A stretch of 64,000 nucleotides of DNA from Lamellibrachia satsuma (Eukaryota > Annelida > Polychaeta > Sabellida > Siboglinidae). The position numbers were made by a program, and so were the translations under genes. The notes beneath the pieces are model-generated. The model made no database searches. It had not been told where the DNA came from and saw only the letters and a program-made list of their open reading frames with translations. Every line of letters starts with the position of its first letter. The stretch's first letter is position 1. The stretch covers positions 9,885,000 to 9,948,999 of the forward strand of contig BSQZ01000001.1 of the NCBI GenBank assembly GCA_033239005.1, written 5' to 3'. Shown in pieces: positions 46,130-58,515 of the stretch.

Positions 46130-46960
46130 GAAAATGTTAATGTTTTATACTTGCACATATACTGTGAAAATACTTATGTTTTGCAAATGTCTTTTGAAGT
46201 TATGCATTGTGAAGTCATCTACTGTGAAAATACTTGTTTTGTCGAAATGTCATGGGAAGAAAAAGGTACACTGACTGTGAAATAAGTAAAAATATTACTC
46301 ATTTGAACCATCCAGTCTGACGAACATCTTCACTCATATACTTATGTTTTGTATACTTCTTTTGAAGCTATGCATTGTGGAGTCATCTACTGTGAAAATA
46401 CTTGTTTTGTCGAAATGTCATGGGAAGAAAAAGGTACACTGACTGTGAAATAAGTAAAAATATTACTCATTTGAACCATCCAGTCTGACGAACATCTTCA
46501 CTCATATACTTATGTTTTGTATACTTCTTTTGAAGCTATGCATTGTGGAGTCATCTACTGTGAAAATACTTGTTTTGTAGTATTTTGAAGCTATGCATTG
46601 TGGGGTCATCTACTGTGAAAATAGTCACCTACTGGGAAAATACTTTTGTAGTATTTTGAAGCTATGCACTGTGGGGTCATCTACTGTGAAAATACTTGTT
46701 TTGTAGTATTTTGAAGCTATGCATTGTGGTGTCATCTATTATGAAAATACTTTTGTAGTATTTTGAAGCTATGCATTGTGGGGTAATCTACTGTGAAAAT
46801 ATTTTGTAGTATTTTGAAGCTATGCATTGTGGGGTCATCTACTGTGAAAATACTTCTTTTGTAGTATTTTGAAACTATGTATTGTGGAGTCATCTACTGT
46901 GAAAATACTTGTTTTGTATACGTCATTTGAAGCTATGCATTGTGGAGTCACAAAATATGT
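46130..46960. repeat. composite tandem repeat (168 bp x 2, then ~65-bp units)
   Basis: Two 168-bp units (TACTTGTTTTGTCGAAATG at 46231 and 46399) are followed by six or seven shorter units sharing GAAGCTATGCATTGTGG and TCATCTACTGTGAAAATAC. The short units look like deletion forms of the long one. Confidence 0.85.
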
Positions 46961-47119
46961 AAGCAGCATAACCGTCTGTGGTGATCATTATAGGAAGGTT
47001 TAGCTATTTGAAGTAAGTTGCTCAAGCAACTAAGGGCACGTGGTATATGGTAGGATATGTGGATAATACTAACCTTCCTCATAATTGGATTCATACATAA
47101 TAATATTACAGTGCAATCT

Positions 47120-48300
47120 TACTATAATCGAGCTAGCATACATATGTATGTTTGTTATGTTACTCCTAGATGCTTTGTAACTCGGGTGCCAAACTTTCAG
47201 GTGTTCATCTACGATCTGTAACATAACTGTTTCAAAATATTTATTACATACAATTGTTCACAATGTTATGTGAAAAATTACATACTTTTGTTCGCAGCGC
47301 CATGCTTCTTTCTATAATTGTTCCAAGTTATGTAAACCATCGCAAGATGCTACTATAACTGCCAATATTACATCACAATTTCAAGAATTGGATTCCAAGA
47401 ACACATCAAGATATTGATAGGCAGTACCAAGACATAAATGGATATTTCTGTGATAGTGTTGTGTATCATGAAATTGCATAAATATTGTTATCATGACAGT
47501 CACTTACGAACTACCAAGTTATCATGACAGTCACTTACGAACTACCAAGTTATCATGACAGTCACTTACGAACTACCAAGTTATCATGACAGTCACTTAC
47601 GAACTACCAAGTTATCATGACAGTCACTTACGAACTACCAAGTTATCATGACAGTCACTTACGAACTACCAAGTTATCATGACAGTCACTTACGAACTAC
47701 CAAGTTATCATGACAGTCACTTACGAACTACCAAGTTATCATGACAGTCACTTACGAACTACCAAGTTATCGTGACAGTCACTTACGAACTACCAAGTTA
47801 TCGTGACAGTCACTTACGAACTACCAAGTTATCGTGACAGTCACTTACGAACTACCAAGTTATCGTGACAGTCACTTACGAACTACCAAGTTATCGTGAC
47901 AGTCACTTACGAACTACCAAGTTATCGTGACAGTCACTTACGAACTACCAAGTTATCGTGACAGTCACTTACGAACTACCGAGTTATCGTGACAGTCACT
48001 TACGAACTACCGAGTTATCGTGACAGTCACTTACGAACTACCGAGTTATCGTGACAGTCACTTACGAACTACCGAGTTATCGTGACAGTCACTTACGAAC
48101 TACCGAGTTATCGTGACAGTCACTTACGAACTACCGAGTTATCGTGACAGTCACTTACGAACTACCAAGTTATCGTGACAGTCACTTACGAACTACCAAG
48201 TTATCGTGACAGTCAGTTACGAACTACCAAGTTATCGTGACAGTCACTTACGAACTACCAAGTTATCCCGTCCATCGGTATTTTTTCTCGTTTACATAAC
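47120..48300. mobile_element. dispersed repeat Y with internal minisatellite
   Basis: The 5' part resembles 36340-36640 and the middle resembles 38620-38760. The sequence after the array (TTATCCCGTCCATCGG) resembles 38778 onward. No coding capacity; class unknown. Confidence 0.6.
47490..48262. repeat. 31-bp minisatellite
   Basis: About 25 units of TTATCATGACAGTCACTTAC plus GAACTACCAAG. Variants are grouped: first CATG/CCAAG units, then CGTG/CCAAG, then CGTG/CCGAG (about 47980-48150), then CGTG/CCAAG again. Confidence 0.97.
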
Positions 48301-49899
48301 GCGTTGTCATTGTATTCTTTCAAAGTTTACTTTTGTATAATAACAGTTGTGCATTGAATGTAATTGTTAATTTATATAAAATTATACTTTCTTTTAGATA
48401 CATGCATAATAATCCCATGTTTTATGGACACTTGTGTACAAAATAAATACTGAATGACAGTGTTTGTTATATCAGAACTTTTTTTATCTATTGAGGCAAT
48501 CCTCAAAAAATATCTGCATTGACCTGTCTACTTTCTGACAACATAGCTTGGCACGTTCTTAAATATTCATGTACTGTGTGAACAGTTTAAGTAAATTATA
48601 TAGAAGTGGGGCTCTGACAGTATGGATTAGCTTAATACAGTCGCGCCTCGTTATTACGCGGATTCGGATATAACGCGGTCGGTCGTGGACCCCGATTCTC
48701 TGCCGCCAGGGAAAATGCCAAATGAGCCTGCTTAAACCTACTTAGAATTGCTTTGACAATTCTCAAGAAACGTTAGGCGAACAATGTCAATGAACCAGTA
48801 TCAAAGTGTAGTTTGTTTTGCGCTGTCGCCGACATCAATCGCTGTTGCTGGCTTCGCTCCGAATGGTTTGTAAATTGCAATCGAGATTCACAAATGCGCC
48901 TCGCGTAAGAATCAGATAAACAGTTTTAAATGCATTTAGCATGCAATACCAACATAACACTTGGGTGAAATTACATGCTTCCATTACATCATAAATGTAA
49001 TCGTTTTCGCGACGCGAAACCAACATGCTAAATTCCTAACCCAAGGCCTATTGTATTGGTCCAGTACATCGTTATCGTAGTAGATCTATTCCACAACGGT
49101 ATACGTACATGTGGTTTATTCAGTTCAAGAATCAACAGGGTGTGACATTTAAAAATAATACTTGATGCTAGTATAATAAGTTCCATAAACTGCATGGTGG
49201 CGTATAAGACAGTGCTGCAAGCAGCACACAGGGCTTCGACAGCGTTCATGGACTTGGTGCAGCGGGCGGCGGTCGCTGTTGTTTAGTAGCTCCCTGGTGG
49301 CAGATATGAACACCTAACGCGCCTCGCGTACAGCGCGGTCCGAAGTGTAATTGAGATTCCGTAACATGGTTTAATTTAAATGTAGCATTTTGTTTTTAAA
49401 AAAATCATTCATTCATTCATATTATGGCTTTTCTAATTTTGTAAAGTATTTCTGTGTAAAGCAACTGTTCCTGTTATATACCACTTTTAACTTTACTACC
49501 CTGTGCTCAAAACAGTTCTAAAACACTTGCTTTAAGTTGCATTTCTGGTTGTTCATTTTCCACTGGTTTCTTTAAAACTTCATCCTCAACTGATTTAGCC
49601 TATCACGAATCCGGTTCACTGATGTCCTAATGTGTACCGTGTGAACAGTTTAAGTAATATCGGCAGTCACTTTTATATCCAAATGGTAAACACTATGGCT
49701 GACCATTTTCAAATGCTGGATCAAGCATCAAATAATTTAATAGTTTGTCTGATGATTTCACAACACTACATACAAAAGTAGCACAAAGAGCTAGCATGTC
49801 GTAGTGAATACTAGGTTAGGCTTGAATTTCCACAAAATAAATTTGAAACGAGATGAGAAAAATGTTAATCCAGTCAACCTGCAGTGTCTCACGTTGAGT
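48263..49899. other. non-coding; pogo-like terminal sequence near 48638
   Basis: TACAGTCGCGCCTCGTTATT then ACGCGGATTCGGATATAACG (48638-48680) resembles a Tigger/pogo tip. No matching opposite end was found. The remaining sequence has no supported gene. Confidence 0.45.
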
Positions 49900-50640
49900 G
49901 GGCATGTAGGTGGCAATGCATGGAAATAAGTAGGATTAAGTGAGTATGTAAATGGAATTGGTAGATAGGTGGGATTCAGTCGGAGGCACCTGTAGGTGGG
50001 ATTAGTTGGGTAGGTACATAGGATTAGGTGGGATTAAGATGGTAGATAGATAGGGTTAAATGGGTAGGTAGGTGGAATTAAGTGGTACACAGGTGGTTTT
50101 CAGTGGTAGGTAGGTGGGAATAAGTGGTAGGTTGGTGGAATTAAGATAGTAGGTAGGGGGGATTAAGTGGTTATGTAGGTGGGATTAAGTGGACAGGTAG
50201 ATGGAGTTAAGTGGATAAGGTGGTGAGATTAAATGGTAGGCAGGTGAGATTAAATGGTAGTCGCAGGTAGGTGGGATTAAATGGTAGGTAGGTGGGATTA
50301 AGTGGATATGTAGATGGAGTTAAGTGGGTAGGTAGGTAGGTGGGATTAAGTGGTATGTAGGTGGGGTTAAGTGGATATGGAGTTAAGTGGGTAGGTAGAT
50401 GGGATTAAGTGGATAGGTAGATGGAGCTAAGTGGGTAGGTAGGTGGGATTAAGTGATAAGGTGGTGGGATTACATGGATAGGTAGGTTGGATTAATGTTG
50501 GGATAAGGGGGTAGTTAGGTGGGTTTACATGGGTAGGTAGGTGGGATTAAGTGGGAAGGTAGGTAGGAATAAGTGGGAAGGTAGGTGGGAATAAGTGGGA
50601 AGGTAGGTGGGAATAAGTGGGAAGGTAGGTGGGATGATCT
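49900..50640. repeat. degenerate ~20-bp minisatellite
   Basis: Loose units of GGTAGGTGGGATTAAGTGG with insertions, more regular near 50540-50630 (GGGAAGGTAGGTGGGAATAA). Confidence 0.85.
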
Positions 50641-51595
50641 TCGTTAAAGCGAAACGAAAATCATGGATTTGGACATATGCACCTGTAAGAGTTACTACAA
50701 CATAACCATTTGCAACTACAATTAAGAAGATCACGCCAGTGGTTTACTAAGAAAACCTTGTTGAACACCTTGTTATTTCATGGGCTAGATAACCCTATAT
50801 CACGAGTGTCAGTCTAGTAAAATCCACTCGCCCAATGAAAACATATTTGCATACACCAATTCCTATATTTGCCAATACGATATAGCCATGCTGTTTGCAT
50901 TCAAACTCAACTTATGTAACATATGTTGGCCTTTGTTTACTAAGCTAGTACTTTTTATGAGAAAATAGCACGTTTGTTTGAGATTCTGCATTGGTTCTAT
51001 GTATACCGGCCACACTTAATACATCACATGTAGCCTAGGTTACCCGATTTTCACAGAACTGGTGTGATATTCTTCATTTTAGTTTCACATAGTTAGTTTT
51101 TATTCTCTTTTAGGTGCATAACCCCAAAACCATGACGTATGTTTCGCTTAAAGTTGGAAGGTAGGTGAAAGAACATGAGATGCCACTTTATGCACTGTCA
51201 TGGAAACAGGTCAAACGGAGTCATATGACTTCGAGCAATGGCAGTTTGAAATTTAGTACTTTTAGGATTTTTAAATTAATAAAATTTAATTATATTTCAC
51301 GTTTTGGTAACAAAATCGTTCACCTACCGTCTCGAGTCAGCAATCGGTATGACTTCGCCTTGCACCAAACCCCTGAGTATAATACGAACAGATAACATAT
51401 TCACGTTTTACCAGATACTGTCAATGCCTGTTGTTCTTCGGTCACCCGAAAGTAAAGTAGGAACCACGAGAAGGTGACAAGCTCTTCTCCCATCACGAGT
51501 ATTTGTGTGCGTGCAGTGTAAGCGTGAAAAGGCGTGACTGAAACAGAATCATTTCTATCATTAGCAAAACGTACACACGAGATACTTTTCCTGGA
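50641..51595. other. unassigned sequence, then diverged repeat X
   Basis: 51300-51595 resembles repeat X (CTCGAGTCAGCAATCGGTAT, ACGAGAAGGTGAC, CTGAAACAGAATCATT). Nothing is supported before it. Confidence 0.5.
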
Positions 51596-52261
51596 ACCTC
51601 GACCATGTCGTGGTGGAAAGGCTTCCGAGCTCCAATGATTCTCAGAGGTATGGCGTCCGGAGTCTTGTATTCCTGGTAGGGCCACCCATGGCGCACAGGT
51701 CTGAGACGAGGAGCCCGACTAACAGCGATCCAACCACAACAGTGGAGCAGACGGAAGAGGACACATACTGTCCCAACAGCTGTGAAGGCGGACGACGGCT
51801 GCTGCAGGAGGACAGCCCCTTGTCGTCGTGGCTTATCATGCTACCGGGGTGCGGACGTCTTCTTGTCAAGTTTGTGCGGACGCCGTTGGAGCCCCGACTT
51901 CCTCACAACATCACGCGCAGACTTCTGCCAAGGGTCCACCACCAAATACCTACAACGATGGACGAGTGGAAACGGGGACAGGACCGTGAAGTCTGGAAGT
52001 CTCTAGTCACTGATCTGCACGTAGGCGGCGGGTGTGTGATGGTTGTCTAGCATTTGGACTGGGGTATGAGTGCTTTTCAGCAGCTGTGCCCGCGGCAGAG
52101 CAGCCCTATCCAGGATCCCCTCTGGTCTCCCCATGTGGGGAGACCAGAGGTGACTAGGCTGTTCAACCCTATGTCCTGGTCAGAACGTACGAACCCTGAT
52201 GGACAACCCAAAGAGCGACCGTCCCGAAGGCAGGACTGCCATCGTCGCCTGAGAACTCGCA

Positions 52262-53430
52262 AGATATGACATTGACATCGCTGCCTTTAGCGAAACACGC
52301 TTTCCTGGAGAAGGGCAGCTCAGAGAAGATGGCGGTGGCTACACCTTCTTCTGGAAAGGAACGACAGCCGATGACCCGTTACACACGGAGTCGGCTTCGG
52401 CATCAACAATAAGATCGTCAGCCGGTTGGCTGAATTCCCCGTTGGCATCAACGAACGCCTCATGACCCTATGCCTGCGCCTAAACAACAACCAACTAGCT
52501 ACCATCATCAGTGTCTGTGCTCCGACACTCGATGCCGAGGACACCAAGGAGCCGTTCTACCCCGAGCTGGAGCTAGTGCTAACCTCCGTCCCTAAGGAGG
52601 ACACCAAGGAGCCGTTCTACCCCGAGCTGGACCTAGTGCTAACCTCCGTCCCTAAGGAGGACACCAAGGAGCCGTTCTACTCCGAGCTGGACCTAGTGCT
52701 AACCACCGTCCTTAAGGAGGACACCAAGGAGCAGTTCTACTCCGAGCTGGACCTAGTGCTAACCACCGTCCCTAAGGAGGACACCAAGGAGCCGTTCTAC
52801 CCCGAGCTGAACCTAGCGCTAACCACCGTCCTTAAGGAGGACACCAAGGAGCCGTTCTACCCCGAGCTGGAGCTAGTGCTAACCACCGTCCTTAAGGAGG
52901 ACACCAAGGAGCAGTTCTACTCCGAGCTGGACCTAGTGCTAACCACCGTCCCTAAGGAGGACACCAAGGAGCCGTTCTACCCCGAGCTGAACCTAGTGCT
53001 AATCACCGTCCCTAAGGAGGACACGCTGATTCTGCTGGTGGTCTTTAATGCCAGAGTAGGCCGTGACTGCAGACTGTGGAACAACATCATCGGCAAGGAA
53101 GGGGTTGGAAAGGCTAACTCAAATGGCATCCTCCTGTTAAGCAAGTGGCACAACACGACCTTGTGATCACTAATACCCTGTTCCGACAGAGGAACATGTA
53201 CAAGACGACATGGATGCACCCGCGATCCAAACATTGGCACCTCTTGGACTATGTCACTGTTCGCTCCCGTGACCGAAAAGATGTCCGCATTACATGGGCC
53301 ATGCGTGGAACTGTTACCTGCTCAACGGACCGTCGCCTGGTTCGATCAGTCATGAACATTTACCTTGCTTCCAAACATCGTAGACGACCAAAGCCCAGCA
53401 AGAAGAAGTTCAACATTAAAGCCCTCTAAG
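52262..53430 (+). pseudogene. LINE endonuclease with in-frame 60-bp x 8 repeat
   Basis: Starts ARYDIDIAAFSETRFPGEGQ, shifts frame near 52385, and runs open from 52426 to 53166 through eight 20-residue repeats. It continues as FNARVGRDCRLWNNIIGKEG and, after another shift, DLVITNTLFRQRN, TWMHPRSKHWHLLDYV and CSTDRRLV. In active members the catalytic blocks are GDFNARVGRD and a TDH; here they are VVFNARVGRD and TDR. Both the Asp and the His are lost, so the enzyme is dead even apart from the repeat. Confidence 0.75.
52537..53016 (+). repeat. 60-bp coding minisatellite, 8 units
   Basis: Units begin at 52537 + 60n with GAGGACACCAAGGAGCCGTT. Each encodes a variant of EDTKEPFYPELELVLTSVPK. No indels occur. 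Units 3-5 and 6-8 share variant order (QFYSEL...VPK followed by PFYPELN), which indicates a 180-bp higher-order step. Confidence 0.96.
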
Positions 53431-53830
53431 GCCCAAACAAATGAACCAAATTCCAGGAGTGTCTCTCCACTCAACTTCTTTATCTCGCTTCAGCTGACGC
53501 CAATGTTGAACAGCAGTGGGATGCACTTAAATCAGCCGTCCACAAAGCTTGTACTGAGACAATCGGCCACACCTCACGCAAGCACCAAGACTGGTTTGAC
53601 GAGAAAGATCGGCAAATTCAAGACCTCCTTCAACGCAAGAGAAAAAGCTTCTACATGTGGCAAAATAACATTACGTCTCAGCTGAAGCGGAAGCAACACC
53701 AGCACATCAAAGCGAAGACCTAAAAGAAGATCCGTGACTTTAAAAACAAGTGGGAGGAAGAGAAAGCCAAAGCGCTCCAAGGCTTTGCTGACCGACATGA
53801 CATACGGAACTTCTTCCAAGCGACGAAGAC
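53431..53830 (+). pseudogene. LINE linker between endonuclease and RT
   Basis: Pieces such as KHQDWFDEKDRQIQDLLQRK (about 53580-53640) and FADRHDIRNFFQATKTIYGP (about 53785-53845) occur in changing frames with a TAA near 53720. They match the coiled linker of this LINE type. Confidence 0.6.
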
Positions 53831-54740
53831 TATCTATGGACCGAGCTCAAATGACCACACTACTTTTCGGTCTCAAGACGGGACTCTTCTGAAAGGTGAC
53901 ACTGCCGTCCAGCAACGATGGAAGGAACATTTTGAGCACGAAGACAATCTATGGACCGAGCTCAAATGACCACACTACTTTCCGGTCTCAAGACGGGATT
54001 CTTCTGAAAGGTGACACTGCCGTCCAGCAACGATGGAAGGAACATTTTGAGCACGAAGACTATCTATGGACCGAGCTCAAATGACCACACTACTTTCCGG
54101 TCTCAAGACGGGACTCTTCTGAAAGGTGACACTGCCGTCCAGCAACGATGGAAGGAAAATTTTGAGCACGAAGACTATCTATGGACCGAGCTCAAATGAC
54201 CACACTACTTTCCGGTCTCAAGGCGGGACTCTTCTGAAAGGTGACACTGCCGTCCAGCAACGATGGAAGGAACATTTTGAGCACGAAGACTATCTATGGA
54301 CCGAGCTCAAATGACCACACTACTTTCCGGTCTCAAGACGGGACTCTTCTGAAAGGTGACACTGCCGTCCAGCAACGATGGAAGGAACATTTTGAGCACG
54401 AAGACTATCTATGGACCGAGCTCAAATGACCACACTACTTTCCGGTCTCAAGACGGGATTCTTCTGAAAGGTGACACTGCCGTCCAGCAACGATGGAAGG
54501 AACATTTTGAGCACGAAGACTATCTATGGACCGAGCTCAAATGACCACACTACTTTCCGGTCTCAAGACGGGACTCTTCTGAAAGGTGACACTGCCGTCC
54601 AGCAACGATGGAAGGAACATTTTGAGCACGAAGACTATCTATGGACCGAGCTCAAATGACCACACTACTTTCCGGTCTCAAGACGGGACTCTTCTGAAAG
54701 GTGACACTGCCGTCCAGCAACGATGGAAGGAACATTTTGA
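53831..54740 (+). repeat. 115-bp minisatellite, 8 units
   Basis: Units begin at 53831 + 115n (TATCTATGGACCGAGCTC...). All but the last end GAGCACGAAGAC; the last continues into normal LINE sequence (GAGCAGCTCC). Since 115 is not a multiple of 3, each unit shifts frame, so the array destroys the ORF. Confidence 0.96.
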
Positions 54741-55330
54741 GCAGCTCCTAAATCGTGTATCTATGGTGACGGACGACACAATCCTGTCTATCCCAAAACA
54801 CACAGAGAGAGCATCCCTAGACATCCCGCCAACCGGAAAGAGGTCCAGCCTGCCACAATACAAATACAAACACAATAAACCCTGTGGCCCGGATGACATC
54901 CCTGCAGACTTCCTCAAGTTTGGTGGCGAGAAGCTCGCAAACGGACTTTATGAACTTATCAGCAGGATATGGCATGACAAGGAAATTCCACCAGACCTCA
55001 GAAATGCTAACATCGTCACCATCTACAAAACGGGAGATAAATCAGACTGTGGGAACTACCGAGGCATTGCCCTATTATCTACTGCTGGGAAGAAACTCCG
55101 AGTTCTCCTGAATCGCCTGCTCCCGCTGATCGAAGAGATACTCCCTGAAACCCAGTGTGGCTTTAGATCATCTCGAGGAACCACCGATATGATATTTGTG
55201 GTCCGACAAATCCAGAAGAACAAAACCAGGAACTATGCATGGCCTTCATGCATGACTTGACCAAGGCCTTCAATTCCATCAGTCACCTCAGGACCCACGA
55301 CCAACCCCTGGCAGACGTCATCCTCGTTTC
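54741..55330 (+). pseudogene. LINE reverse transcriptase, N-terminal half
   Basis: Open to 55260: KPCGPDDIPADFLKFGGEKL, ISRIWHDKEIPPDLRNANIV, NYRGIALLSTAGKKL, then ETQCGFRSSRGTTDMIF. A frame change follows (DLTKAFNSISHL), and similarity ends before the GVxQG and YxDD blocks. Confidence 0.75.
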
Positions 55331-55690
55331 GAGGGAACGCATGTAACAATTTCATTCAATGCAGCTGCAATAACAACAGTTTAAAAGCTCGCCTTTCCTG
55401 TTCAGCTGTTCTAGCCAATCTTGGCTAGTAGCCTCTTAGCTGGTCTTGACTATGGTTTGTATGCATGGGTGGGAAGTCGTAATATATCCTCTTGTTCTTC
55501 AATACTAGTACATGTTTGGTGGCATCAGCTCCCCGAAGCCGAGGCCGAGCCTGTAACCAGTTCTACAGTTCTGAGATTATTAGTGAGTTGTCCGGCATCA
55601 AGCATCACTAGTCTCGACGACAGTGGGGTAGGTCAGTCGAGATAGGGACATCTTCTTTCTAGATAAACAGGAACACCGACACACGATAAT
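55331..55690. other. no recognised feature
   Basis: The 74-codon ORF at 55421 has no recognisable motif. Confidence 0.4.
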
Positions 55691-55695
55691 ACGCC

Positions 55696-56250
55696 GATAT
55701 GGAATTCAGACTTCATAACGAATTATTCAAACATAGTCATCAAATGTATTTCACAATAATAAATAGAACCTATAGAACATTTAAAGAAGTATTCGAGTTT
55801 GAATCATACTTGGCATTGTTACCGGAGAGATTAAGAATTCTGTTCACTCAATTTAGGCTGGGTAACACGAAGCTGCCTATTGAAACAGGCAGATGGTTCA
55901 ATATTGATAGAAATGAAAGGTATTGTACTTTGTGTAATAGAAATGAGATTGGGGATGAATTTCATCTATTGTTTCAATGTGACACTTTAAGAGTCCAACG
56001 AAATAGATTCCTTACAAGATATTTTATTAATCACCCTAATTCTTTCAAGTTCTCTGTGTTGTTTAATATTCATAGTTTAAATAAACAAATAAGAATTTGT
56101 AAGTTAATCAAAATCATAATTGGTAAGTTTAACTAACATTGGCTGTTCTTATTATTTTTAAATGTTTTGAGTACTTTCAAGTACTCCTGGTATTGTATGT
56201 TTATCTCATACACCATTGTATGGTATCAGAGAATAAAACTTGAACTTTGG
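55696..56250 (+). pseudogene. 3' end of a second LINE type
   Basis: An open frame (55699-56136) reads RLRILFTQFRLGNTKLPIET, GRWFNIDRNERYCTLCNRNE and IGDEFHLLFQCDTLRVQRNR. The C-x2-C...H-x4-C zinc-type motif (CTLC...EFHLLFQC) is the usual C terminus of many invertebrate LINE polymerases. A short 3' UTR ends AGAATAAAACTTGAACTT, with a possible poly(A) signal. Confidence 0.75.
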
Positions 56251-57107
56251 ACATAATAAAACGCGCGTACTACGTTTCCCCTCATTCACTCGTCGCTCGC
56301 TTGTCCGTAGCAACGTCACCTTGGTTTTATAACCGTCCATGTGTCGAACCAAATCAAAATACGAAATTAACAAATTTCGCAGTAACCGCGAACAATTTGG
56401 AAAACGCATTCAACTGTCTCCAATTTACCGGGAGCACTCTCTATCGGAAAACTGCCAATGTGCAAAACAAGACTCGTCAAAATCCTGTACCTCCAGCTTC
56501 TGTAATCACGTCGCAAACGCTCTTACCCTCCAAATTGGCAGTTTTCGCGAAATTGTAGGCCTAATACGCTCGGCTACAGCAGCACTTGTGTTTTGGGAAT
56601 GTCCCTACCAAAATACCTACGATTCTTCAAATCCGCTTGATACTGCAACATCTTACTGCCAAAGGTCCGACATGTCAAACGTTCCCACATTGCTGGCTAA
56701 ATGCAGTTACTTCTATACTAATAAAATAACTGAAATCGGCTAAATTACATATTGTTAGGCATTACATTCGTATGTAGCACTTCCGCTGCAAAGTCGTGTA
56801 TTTATTGTTGTCGCTATTTGGACCACAAAAGTGCCGTAAAATACTTTGCCATTTGATAATCATATCTGCCTTTTGGCCATATATAAATAAATCGATGTAA
56901 TAAACGTTGGGATAGATAAAACGAGGTGATAATGAAAAATAAAGCCATAATAATAAAGGCCCTGTCATTTCGTATGTTCATAAGTCGGTTCTAAATCTCT
57001 CACAATTATGTCATCGTTGCATTGCAAACACAATTGTTAGGAAAGTTGTTTCAGTGAAAAACTTACTATTATCGAACGACATTATTATTACGCATAGCGA
57101 ATCTCAG
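56251..57107. other. unassigned; weak inverted repeat
   Basis: GAAAACTGCCAAT near 56448 and ATTGGCAGTTTTC near 56535 are complementary. The 134-codon ORF at 56339 is not recognised, and the sequence shows no gene-like splice pattern. Confidence 0.4.
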
Positions 57108-57380
57108 GTTTGGGTTCAAATGCAAATGCATTTGAAAATGTCGCATTTGCATTTAAATGCAGTGTCGTTTCCTGTTCCGCATTTGCATTTGCATCAAAAC
57201 GTTTGCATTTGGTGCATTTGATTAAAAAACTTTTGCATTTGAATCAAAAACTTTTGCATTTGATTAAGAAACATTTGCATTTGCTTTTAAAACATTTGCA
57301 TCAAAAGCATCTGCATTTGATTAAAAAACACATGCATTTGCACTTTATTAAAAACATTTGCATTTGAATCAAAACATGTG
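57108..57380. repeat. ATTTGCAT-rich cluster
   Basis: Densest cluster of the family: GCATTTGCATTTGCATCAAA-type units, with the shared left border GGGTTCAAATGCAAATGC. Confidence 0.85.
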
Positions 57381-58349
57381 ATGCCTTTAATAAAAAAATT
57401 CACTTGACTGCAAGTTGCCCGCCCCAAATGTTTACATTAGGCAGATTGGCAGAAGCCATGATTAGCAGTCAGCTTGTCTCCCTACCAATGGACACGTTAT
57501 TGTAGAAGGCCCTTAAATTCATGCCTGCCTGAATGACCAGCCCACCCCAGTTGGTAGTGTTTGTGTGCTCACCTATGCTAAGTTTATCTGTGAAATGCAA
57601 TCAGTGAAATTCAGGCAGCCTTTTGAAATCCATGGCCACAATTATCACAAACATTCTGGTATTCACAATCTATCTCGATTTAAAACAATATTTATCATGT
57701 AATCATCTTAACAATGATGCGTTACATTTAATAATTTGAATTGCTTTGCTTGGATTGTTCTCACTCAGAAATTTATCATTCTCAAGCAGACAGTAACACT
57801 AAGACTAAGCCTGCCAATTTCACCATAGTGACCAGAATCACCATATACCATACGACGCCATACACTTAACACAGTTTTGTCAATGAATGATATTATATGT
57901 TAACTATTGTTTGTATTTCATTTGAGTAATTATATCACTATACTCTTTCTTCCGACCAAGCCATAAGTTTCTGCTACAGACAGTAAAGCCAAAGTATTTT
58001 TTACTAAGCAAATATGCCAGACAATTTAGGTCTTATCTCGTTGTCTTTCTTAATGGTCAAGGTTTATTTATAAAGATTGGGCAATTAAGGGCAGCTGCCT
58101 GCCCGTTCCCTTTATGAGGGAAAGAAGCCTCACCACTTGAATAAATCCATTATTTACCCAAGGCTAGTTTTCAACCCAAAGGTTTCCCTAATTAAATATG
58201 TCACATAGGGTATTCTTACATGTCCTTTGAGTGAAATATATTTTAATTGATTACTGAAACATTATTTAGTAATAAAGCATCTGTTTTGTGTGACTATATT
58301 TAATAAAGTTGATGCAAATTGGTATGTAATTTGTTGCACTTTTCAGTCA
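57381..58349. other. non-coding AT-rich sequence
   Basis: No gene, array or element edge recognised. Confidence 0.45.
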
Positions 58350-58515
58350 TAAAAATACTTGCATGTGTATTTGAATCATTTCAGACACTTGCATTTGCAT
58401 CATCTCAAACACTTGCATTTGCGTTTTAATTATATAAAACATTTGCATTTGCATTTAAATACAATCATATATGAGTACATTTGCATTTGAATCATTTCAA
58501 GCGTTTGCATTTAGT
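58350..58515. repeat. ATTTGCAT-rich cluster (short)
   Basis: Seven or eight ACTTGCATTTG/ACATTTGCATTTG words with AATCATTTCA spacers. Confidence 0.8.

Larger units (their letters stand above)
51600..55330 (+). mobile_element. dead EN/RT LINE with two internal tandem expansions
   Basis: GC-richer than its surroundings. A long leader (51600-52260) is followed by endonuclease (52260-53430), linker and the N-terminal half of the RT (54740-55330). Of the type often annotated as craniofacial development protein 2-like. It ends before the catalytic YxDD block. A 32-nt perfect hairpin (52119-52150, 15-bp stem around CCTCTGGTCTCCCCA) lies in the leader. Confidence 0.8.

Noticed and set aside
53896..54659. 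Seven identical 62-codon ORFs
   Set aside because: One fragment of LINE sequence repeated by the 115-bp array.
56339..56743. 134-codon ORF as a host gene
   Set aside because: No family resemblance, no splice context, and it overlaps a weak inverted repeat.
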